A stretch of 16,612 nt of DNA from an uncultured bacterium (GTDB lineage: Bacteria > Patescibacteriota > Minisyncoccia > Phycocordibacterales > PALSA-1337), in the NCBI GenBank assembly GCA_903870235.1, contig CAIQCA010000073.1:1-16612 (forward strand), read 5' to 3'. Made by a program: the position numbers and the translations under genes. Below, one piece after another: positions 6,982 through 13,681 of the stretch (positions within the stretch are counted from its first letter, which is position 1; the number at the start of each line of letters is the position of its first letter). The notes beneath the pieces were generated by a model. It was not told where the DNA came from. It saw nothing but the letters and a program-made list of their open reading frames with translations, and did not search any database.

Positions 6982-7479
6982 ATGTCTAATAATTTTATTA
7001 TGAAAAAGTCTTCAGTTAGAGGTGGTTTCACCCTTATCGAACTCTTGGTCGTCATCGCCATCATTGGTATATTGTCATCAATAATCTTGGTGAGTTTGAG
7101 TAGTGCTAGGGGCAAGGCTAAGGATGTTAGTGCTAAAGGAAGTATGTCAAGTATTCGTTCAGCAGCAGAAATTTATAATACCGGAAATGGTTATGGTACA
7201 GCCGGTTCTGGTACAGTAACGAGCGCTGGTACAGCCTCCGGTCTTTCTGGTGTATGTGTCGATCCTGGAGTTCAAAAACTTCTGACTGCCGGAGCAGCAC
7301 AGTCTAGTAATACTGCAACATGTGTCGTTGGTTTAAATGGTGCTAGCTGGGTTGCTTATGTAACACTGAGTCAACAAACATCACCAGCTAACTTCTGTGT
7401 AGATAGTAATGGATTCTCAGGAGAATTAGCTGCAGCTCCAGCGGCCGTTGCGGTTGGTGCAGCTGTTAAGTGTCAGTAA
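6982..7479 (+). CDS. pilA: Type IV pilin, probable major subunit
   Basis: From ATG 6982 this is a 165-residue prepilin. The leader ends RGG and the mature protein begins FTLIELLVVIAIIGILSS, with Phe+1 and Glu+5. An in-frame ATG at 7000 gives a shorter leader (MKKSSVRGG); 6982 is kept because its distance from the promoter matches that of the surface-protein gene. The mature part, about 150 residues, is rich in Gly, Ala, Ser and Thr, with four cysteines (VCVDPG, TCVVG, FCVDS, KCQ). It is the only pilin gene here flanked by its own promoter and a strong terminator, so it can be made in excess over the assembly genes. That is the reason for calling it the major pilin; there is no direct proof. 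Confidence 0.85.
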   Translation: MSNNFIMKKSSVRGGFTLIELLVVIAIIGILSSIILVSLSSARGKAKDVSAKGSMSSIRSAAEIYNTGNGYGTAGSGTVTSAGTASGLSGVCVDPGVQKLLTAGAAQSSNTATCVVGLNGASWVAYVTLSQQTSPANFCVDSNGFSGELAAAPAAVAVGAAVKCQ

Positions 7480-7507
7480 TTCGGTATACCATAGTTCATT
7501 GCAGGAT

Positions 7508-7533
7508 ATTCCACCCCCTCTCGGGGGTGGAAT
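7508..7533 (+). terminator. Rho-independent terminator after the major pilin gene
   Basis: ATTCCACCCCC and GGGGGTGGAAT form a perfect 11-base-pair stem around a TCTC loop, 28 bases after the pilin stop. The following run (TGTTTATGCTT) is T-rich but interrupted. The stem is by far the strongest hairpin in the window. It would insulate the pilin transcript from the next promoter, which begins 13 bases later. Confidence 0.85.
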
Positions 7534-7545
7534 TGTTTATGCTTG

Positions 7546-7554
7546 TGGTATAAT
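7546..7554 (+). promoter_or_regulatory. Extended -10 promoter for the third pilin gene, predicted leaderless
   Basis: TGGTATAAT is a perfect extended -10 (TATAAT at 7549-7554). Six bases (AAAGGC) separate it from ATG 7561, placing the transcription start at the start codon. It restarts transcription just after the terminator and probably drives the third pilin gene and pilD. Confidence 0.65.
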
Positions 7555-7560
7555 AAAGGC

Positions 7561-8043
7561 ATGAAAAACAATCGCGCATTTACACTAGTGGAGCTTATGA
7601 TATCCATAGTCATCATAGCTCTCATGACGGCTATAATAATTACCAATCTTACTGGTGCCAAAGGTAAATCTCGTGACGGCCAGAGGATTTCTGATATAGC
7701 TACACTACAGCAAGCACTTGGACTATATTTTGATAGGTGCAATCAGTATCCATCCAGCCTAGTTCTGACAGCCAGCAATGGCAATGGTACTGGTGGCGTT
7801 TGTCCTGGTAGCATAACGCTCGCATCTTATATAAGTAAAATTCCGGTTCCTCCTTCTGGTAGCCCATCACCATACGATTATGGAACAAATGGTTCCGCTT
7901 CCAATTACTCAGACTATGTCCTGCATGTTCAACTAGAAAACCCTAACTCTTCGATTACCGCCAATGGATTGGATGGAACAATATATACATTTTCATGTTC
8001 CAGTCTGGCCGCCTCTGTAAATTATTGTGTCGGACCAAAATAA
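7561..8043 (+). CDS. Type IV pilin-like / GspG-like protein with Ala at -1
   Basis: The ATG at 7561 gives 160 residues. An upstream in-frame TTG at 7543 would require translating the -10 box and is rejected. The leader is MKNNRA, followed by FTLVELMISIVIIALM with Glu+5. The residue before the cut is Ala, not the near-universal Gly; prepilin peptidases can accept Ala, often less efficiently. After the helix, RDGQRISDIATLQQALGLYF followed by a QYPSS motif resembles the GspG/PulG family, where RD...R..DI...ALxxY...YP is typical. Cysteines occur at FDRCNQ, GVCPG, FSCSS and YCVG. It has its own promoter and precedes pilD by 25 bases. It may be a minor or priming pilin. Confidence 0.85.
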   Translation: MKNNRAFTLVELMISIVIIALMTAIIITNLTGAKGKSRDGQRISDIATLQQALGLYFDRCNQYPSSLVLTASNGNGTGGVCPGSITLASYISKIPVPPSGSPSPYDYGTNGSASNYSDYVLHVQLENPNSSITANGLDGTIYTFSCSSLAASVNYCVGPK

Positions 8044-8068
8044 AATTATCAATTAAATTTCATATATC

Positions 8069-8875
8069 GTGGATATATACACATCTGTCGTCGCATTTCT
8101 TTTCGGTGCTATCGTTGGGAGCTTTTTGAATGTTGTCTCTTTGCGTTTTAACACTGGTGTTGGTATCGGAGGGAGGTCAAAGTGTATGTCTTGCGGTAAA
8201 AAACTTTCCTGGTTGGAACTATTTCCGATCTTGAGCTTCTTTGCTCTACGAGGTAAGTGTCGAGGATGTCAGAGCAAGATTTCTTGGCAATATCCATTGG
8301 TGGAGTTCATCGCTGGAGCTATTTTCGTGCTGATATTCTTTGTTTTTCCACCTAGTTCATATACTGCTTCTTTGGCTACGATTATACAGATCATTATCGG
8401 CTGCCTACTTTTAGTAATCACTGTTTACGACATCAAACACAAGATTATACCTGACCAATTCGTATATGCTTTTAGTTTCTTTGCTTTGGCCAGCCTCTTT
8501 CTTGGTGGAGCAACTTGGTGGCACATACCAAGTTATAGTCAGATAATGGCTGGCCCGATCATCGCTTTGCCATTTGTTTTGCTCTGGTTATTGTCCCGTG
8601 GGACTTGGATGGGTCTTGGAGATGGAAAGTTGGCACTTGGCATCGGCTGGATGCTTGGTCTAAACGGGGGATTGAATGCAGTGATATTGGCTTTCTGGGT
8701 AGGGGCTGCGGTAAGCGTTATTTGGCTGCTCTACACTTACAAAAAATTCAAACCTCGCATGGAAATACCTTTTGGTCCATATCTCATATTGGGATTATAC
8801 TTAGTCCTTTTGTTCAAAATTACCATAATAGATTTACACATCGTCAGAGATATTATCGCCGTATATATAGTATAA
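8069..8875 (+). CDS. pilD: PilD, prepilin peptidase / N-methyltransferase
   Basis: This inner-membrane aspartic protease (A24 family) cuts prepilin leaders and methylates the new N-terminus. The 268-residue protein starts at GTG 8069. It has the N-terminal GSFLNVV signature (residues 17-23), two CxxC pairs (C39/C42 and C64/C67) of the methyltransferase-linked zinc loop, and both catalytic aspartates: D121 in VYDIKHKIIPD and D185 in the GLGDGK motif (GxGD). Several membrane helices run along the rest. Nothing is missing, so it should process all seven pilin-like proteins here. It sits between the pilin group and the minor-pilin group. Confidence 0.95.
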   Translation: MDIYTSVVAFLFGAIVGSFLNVVSLRFNTGVGIGGRSKCMSCGKKLSWLELFPILSFFALRGKCRGCQSKISWQYPLVEFIAGAIFVLIFFVFPPSSYTASLATIIQIIIGCLLLVITVYDIKHKIIPDQFVYAFSFFALASLFLGGATWWHIPSYSQIMAGPIIALPFVLLWLLSRGTWMGLGDGKLALGIGWMLGLNGGLNAVILAFWVGAAVSVIWLLYTYKKFKPRMEIPFGPYLILGLYLVLLFKITIIDLHIVRDIIAVYIV

Positions 8876-8876
8876 T
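8871..8876 (+). promoter_or_regulatory. -10 box overlapping the pilD stop, predicted leaderless start for the minor pilins
   Basis: TATAAT overlaps the pilD TAA stop, with six bases (ATAGGC) to ATG 8883, the same spacing as at 3586 and 7561. There is no TG extension and no clear -35, so this is the weakest of the three. It could give the minor-pilin and ligA block its own transcript. Confidence 0.4.
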
Positions 8877-8882
8877 ATAGGC

Positions 8883-9548
8883 ATGAAAAAGGGATTTACT
8901 CTGATAGAACTTTTGATAACTCTAAGCATTTTCGTTTTCATGACAGTGTTACTAGTCGTGAAATATGGGAATTTCAATCAGGGCGTTCTCCTAACCAACC
9001 TCGTTTATGATGTAGCTTTGGTTGTACGTACGGCGCAGACATATGGTTTGAGTGTTTCGAATGCAGGAGCCCAATCTGGCACAGCGCAATTCGGCTATTC
9101 ATATGGAGTTGATTTTTCTACAGTTGCAGTTACTGCCGGTGACCCAAAAGAAAAGCCTGGTAATACAAAAGTGATTATGTTCGCTGATTCTTATCCTGTA
9201 GGTGCTCCAGACAATATGTACAATTACAGCGGCGCTTATCCTAACAATTCTGACGCACAACAAAACACATACAATATTACCCGAGGGGCAAAAATCACAC
9301 TTCTTTGTGCTGGAAGTGTAAGTATCTGTCAGAACGCTATTGTCAGTAATGCAACGCAAATAGATGTTACATTCAAGCGCCCGGATCCAAACGCTACAAT
9401 TTGTTATACGGATTTATCTAATTCCACTTCATGTCTGAGTGCTGGGGCACCGATTTCATATGCCAAGATTCAGATGACCGGTACAGACCAGAGTACTCGT
9501 ACTTTGGAGATATATCGCAATGGTCAGATTTCTATAGTCACCCAATAA
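8883..9548 (+). CDS. Minor pilin, GspH/FimT-like
   Basis: A 221-residue prepilin with an extremely short leader, MKKG, followed by FTLIELLITLSIFVFM (Glu+5). The segment after the helix, LTNLVYDVALVVRTAQTYG, is the pattern seen in GspH/FimT pseudopilins, where the extended helix is followed by an LxxxARxxA-like stretch. The C-terminal domain is rich in Asn, Thr and Gly and ends in strands (YAKIQMTG, RTLEIYRNGQISIV), as expected of the GspH beta sandwich. It opens a four-gene run with 2-6 base gaps that matches the tip-complex set of minor pilins, which prime fibre assembly. The exact subfamily is less certain than the pilin identity. Confidence 0.8.
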   Translation: MKKGFTLIELLITLSIFVFMTVLLVVKYGNFNQGVLLTNLVYDVALVVRTAQTYGLSVSNAGAQSGTAQFGYSYGVDFSTVAVTAGDPKEKPGNTKVIMFADSYPVGAPDNMYNYSGAYPNNSDAQQNTYNITRGAKITLLCAGSVSICQNAIVSNATQIDVTFKRPDPNATICYTDLSNSTSCLSAGAPISYAKIQMTGTDQSTRTLEIYRNGQISIVTQ

Positions 9549-9554
9549 ATATAC

Positions 9555-10208
9555 ATGAAGAACAGAACAAAAAATATTTTCGGATTTACTCTTATAGAAG
9601 TGATGGTATCACTGGCCATATTTAGCGTGGTGGCTGTGGTGGCAGCGGGAGCCTTACTTAGAATTCTTGATTCAAATAAGAAAGCCCAAAGTATTCAGGC
9701 GGCTATTACCAACCTAAACTTTGCTCTAGAGAGTATGTCACGTGAATTGCGAACAGGGACGAAGTATCAATGTAATAGTATTGGAGTTGGTTCCATAGAC
9801 GGTTATGATATGACTTCGACAAATTGTGTACAGAGCAGTAGCGCTAACCCCAATGGTAGCTATATTGCATTTAGGTCAGCCAAGTCTTGTGCATCACCGT
9901 CATATTATCTTGCCTATGAGTATAGATTTAAACCTGTAATATCCGCTGCAGGAACGTTTACCTTAGAAAAAGCCGAGCAATCGTTAACCAATTGTAGTAG
10001 CCATGCCGCTATCCAGGATTCAGATTTTGTTCCAGTAATTTCCTCCAATAACGTTACAATTACTGGCTACAATATAGCGGTTAAGTTTACCAATGGCAGT
10101 AGTGAATACCCTTTGGCCACAATACGTATTTCAGGGTATACCGGTGTGCGTGAAAAAGACAGAACTTATTTTTCTGTAGAGACTGCGGCGTCGGCTCGTG
10201 TGCCATAA
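9555..10208 (+). CDS. Minor pilin, GspJ/PilW-like
   Basis: A 217-residue prepilin. The leader ends FG and the mature protein starts FTLIEVMVSLAIFSVV with Glu+5. The region after the helix, ALESMSRELRTGTKYQC, corresponds to the conserved segment in GspJ/PilW proteins (often M.RELR.A). Three cysteines follow between about residues 75 and 115 and another near 150. It lies 6 bases after the GspH-like gene and 5 before the PilV-like gene. J, I and K subunits form the tip of type II pseudopili, and PilW/PilV/PilX do likewise in type IV pili; placing this protein in that tip is inference from order and sequence style. Confidence 0.78.
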   Translation: MKNRTKNIFGFTLIEVMVSLAIFSVVAVVAAGALLRILDSNKKAQSIQAAITNLNFALESMSRELRTGTKYQCNSIGVGSIDGYDMTSTNCVQSSSANPNGSYIAFRSAKSCASPSYYLAYEYRFKPVISAAGTFTLEKAEQSLTNCSSHAAIQDSDFVPVISSNNVTITGYNIAVKFTNGSSEYPLATIRISGYTGVREKDRTYFSVETAASARVP

Positions 10209-10213
10209 AAAAT

Positions 10214-10774
10214 ATGAATCATTTTGCATTAAAAAATAATCAAGGCTTTACTCTCATTGAAACATTGGTGGCTATTGCTGTCCTGATGATTTCCATAGCT
10301 GGACCTCTGACTATCGCCAACAAAGCTCTGACGTCGGCTCTTTACGCCAAAGATCAATCTATCGCCTCAAACCTGGGGCAAGAATCTATTGAGATGATCA
10401 AAAACATCAAGAATAACAATTTGGTTAATTCCATTACCTTTCTTAATACTATCGATGGTGGTGCTGGTAAGACGTGTATAGGTGATAACGGAAAATGTGA
10501 CGTTGAAATTGATAGTGGTAGCTTTGTAATAAAACCAGATTGTTCCAGTGGTTGCCCAATATATTTTTCAGATACCAGTGGTTACAGTCACAATGTTGGT
10601 GGTACCAAGACTATCTTTACGAGATACTATTATCTGACAAACGTCAATAAGAAATTGACTGGATTACCTGATCCTAGCGATTACATGGTTACAGTTGTGG
10701 TTCAGTGGTATGAAGGGAAAGTCCCAAACGAAGTCAGATTGCGTGGTGAAATTGTAAATGCACTTCAACAATAA
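10214..10774 (+). CDS. Minor pilin, GspI/PilV-like
   Basis: A 186-residue prepilin with leader MNHFALKNNQG followed by FTLIETLVAIAVLMIS (Glu+5). The LVAIAVL run and the following conserved AxxLGQESIEMIKN stretch (residues 54-67) are typical of GspI/PilV proteins, which carry a glutamate-rich AxxxAQEGIE-type motif at this point. Cysteines occur at KTCIG, KCDV, and a DCSSGC pair. The gene is 5 bases after the GspJ/PilW-like gene and 2 before the PilX-like gene. No Shine-Dalgarno sequence is visible; translation may be coupled to the preceding gene. Confidence 0.8.
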   Translation: MNHFALKNNQGFTLIETLVAIAVLMISIAGPLTIANKALTSALYAKDQSIASNLGQESIEMIKNIKNNNLVNSITFLNTIDGGAGKTCIGDNGKCDVEIDSGSFVIKPDCSSGCPIYFSDTSGYSHNVGGTKTIFTRYYYLTNVNKKLTGLPDPSDYMVTVVVQWYEGKVPNEVRLRGEIVNALQQ

Positions 10775-10776
10775 TC

Positions 10777-11349
10777 ATGAAGATAACTTACTCAAAATCT
10801 GGTTACACACTTCTCTTCGCGGTTCTTATCGCCTCACTGGTGCTTGGTGTTGCCACATTTATATTGGGTATCGCTCGAAAACAGTATATCTTGTCTTCGG
10901 CAACTCGTGACTCCATGTATTCATTTTACGCTGCTGATTCGGGTATCGAGTGTATAGCAAAAAGTTCGAATATGGCATTCTTTTATGATATGACCGTAAA
11001 CAGCAGCATTGATTGTGGCGGTCAAAATCGTGTTATGGTTGATACGGCTTCACCACCTACACCTGTATTGTCTGGGTCATATTATATTTATACTTTGCAT
11101 ACGACCCTGGGTTTTGCGGCGGATGGAACAGATCCTACCAATGCCAACAATCGTTGGGGTTGCGCAGATGTTACGATAGTCCAGACATTTGACGGTATTG
11201 CGGATGGTAGTAGCAATCTAAAACAATCGGTTACGAATTCTAGGGGGTATAATATATGCGATTATAACTCAGCAACTGGGGTTTACACACCCCAGAATAG
11301 TCCTCGTACTGTGGAACGTTATCTGGCTTGGAGCATCAATGCTATATAG
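10777..11349 (+). CDS. Minor pilin, GspK/PilX-like, without Glu5
   Basis: This is a 190-residue protein with leader MKITYSKSG and mature start YTLLFAVLIASLVLGV. Position 5 is Phe instead of the usual Glu, and position 1 is Tyr. Loss of Glu5 is a known trait of GspK-type tip pseudopilins. The sequence YAADSGIECI (about residues 50-59) matches the AxxAGxE motif found in PilX/GspK-like proteins. Cysteines occur at IEC, DCGG, GCADV and NICD. It is the last pilin-like gene in the run and is followed after 3 bases by ligA. Ends with TAG. Confidence 0.75.
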   Translation: MKITYSKSGYTLLFAVLIASLVLGVATFILGIARKQYILSSATRDSMYSFYAADSGIECIAKSSNMAFFYDMTVNSSIDCGGQNRVMVDTASPPTPVLSGSYYIYTLHTTLGFAADGTDPTNANNRWGCADVTIVQTFDGIADGSSNLKQSVTNSRGYNICDYNSATGVYTPQNSPRTVERYLAWSINAI

Positions 11350-13548
<2,199 letters not shown>

Positions 13549-13553
13549 TTGTG

Positions 13554-13591
13554 AGCGACCTGCCGCTGGTGCTGATTTTAGCCGCTTTTTT
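13554..13591 (+). terminator. Possible terminator after ligA
   Basis: Six Ts at 13586-13591 follow GCCGC. AGCGAC (13554-13559) could pair with GCCGCT (13581-13586) with one mismatch, but the loop is long and alternative small hairpins compete. A terminator is expected between ligA and the promoter at 13605, yet this structure is weak. Confidence 0.3.
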
Positions 13592-13604
13592 CCACTTCGG
13601 ATAT

Positions 13605-13633
13605 TTGAATAGATCCATAAATAAGCTTATAAT
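13605..13633 (+). promoter_or_regulatory. Sigma-70-type promoter of the surface protein
   Basis: TTGAAT at 13605-13610 and TATAAT at 13628-13633 are separated by exactly 17 bases, the best complete -35/-10 pair in the window. The predicted start is near 13640, giving an untranslated leader of about 42 bases. The bases after the -10 box (TATAATATAGACATAA) nearly repeat those of the major pilin promoter at 6931, which suggests shared control. Confidence 0.7.
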
Positions 13634-13639
13634 ATAGAC

Positions 13640-13658
13640 ATAATTAAATACTAATTAT
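13640..13658 (+). promoter_or_regulatory. Inverted repeat at predicted mRNA 5' end of the surface-protein leader
   Basis: ATAATTA and TAATTAT (13640-13646 and 13652-13658) pair perfectly over seven bases around a five-base loop, starting at the predicted first transcribed base. It mirrors the position of the ACCTT/AAGGT stem in the pilin leader; in both, TCTTATT begins at the last base of the right arm. The stem is all A-T and would be weak unless stabilised. Confidence 0.35.
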
Positions 13659-13681
13659 CTTATTAACAATATTCATATTTT

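Noticed and set aside
7543..7560. TTG start for the third pilin (MWYNKG...)
   Set aside because: The added codons lie over the extended -10 box, and ATG 7561 gives a typical short prepilin leader.
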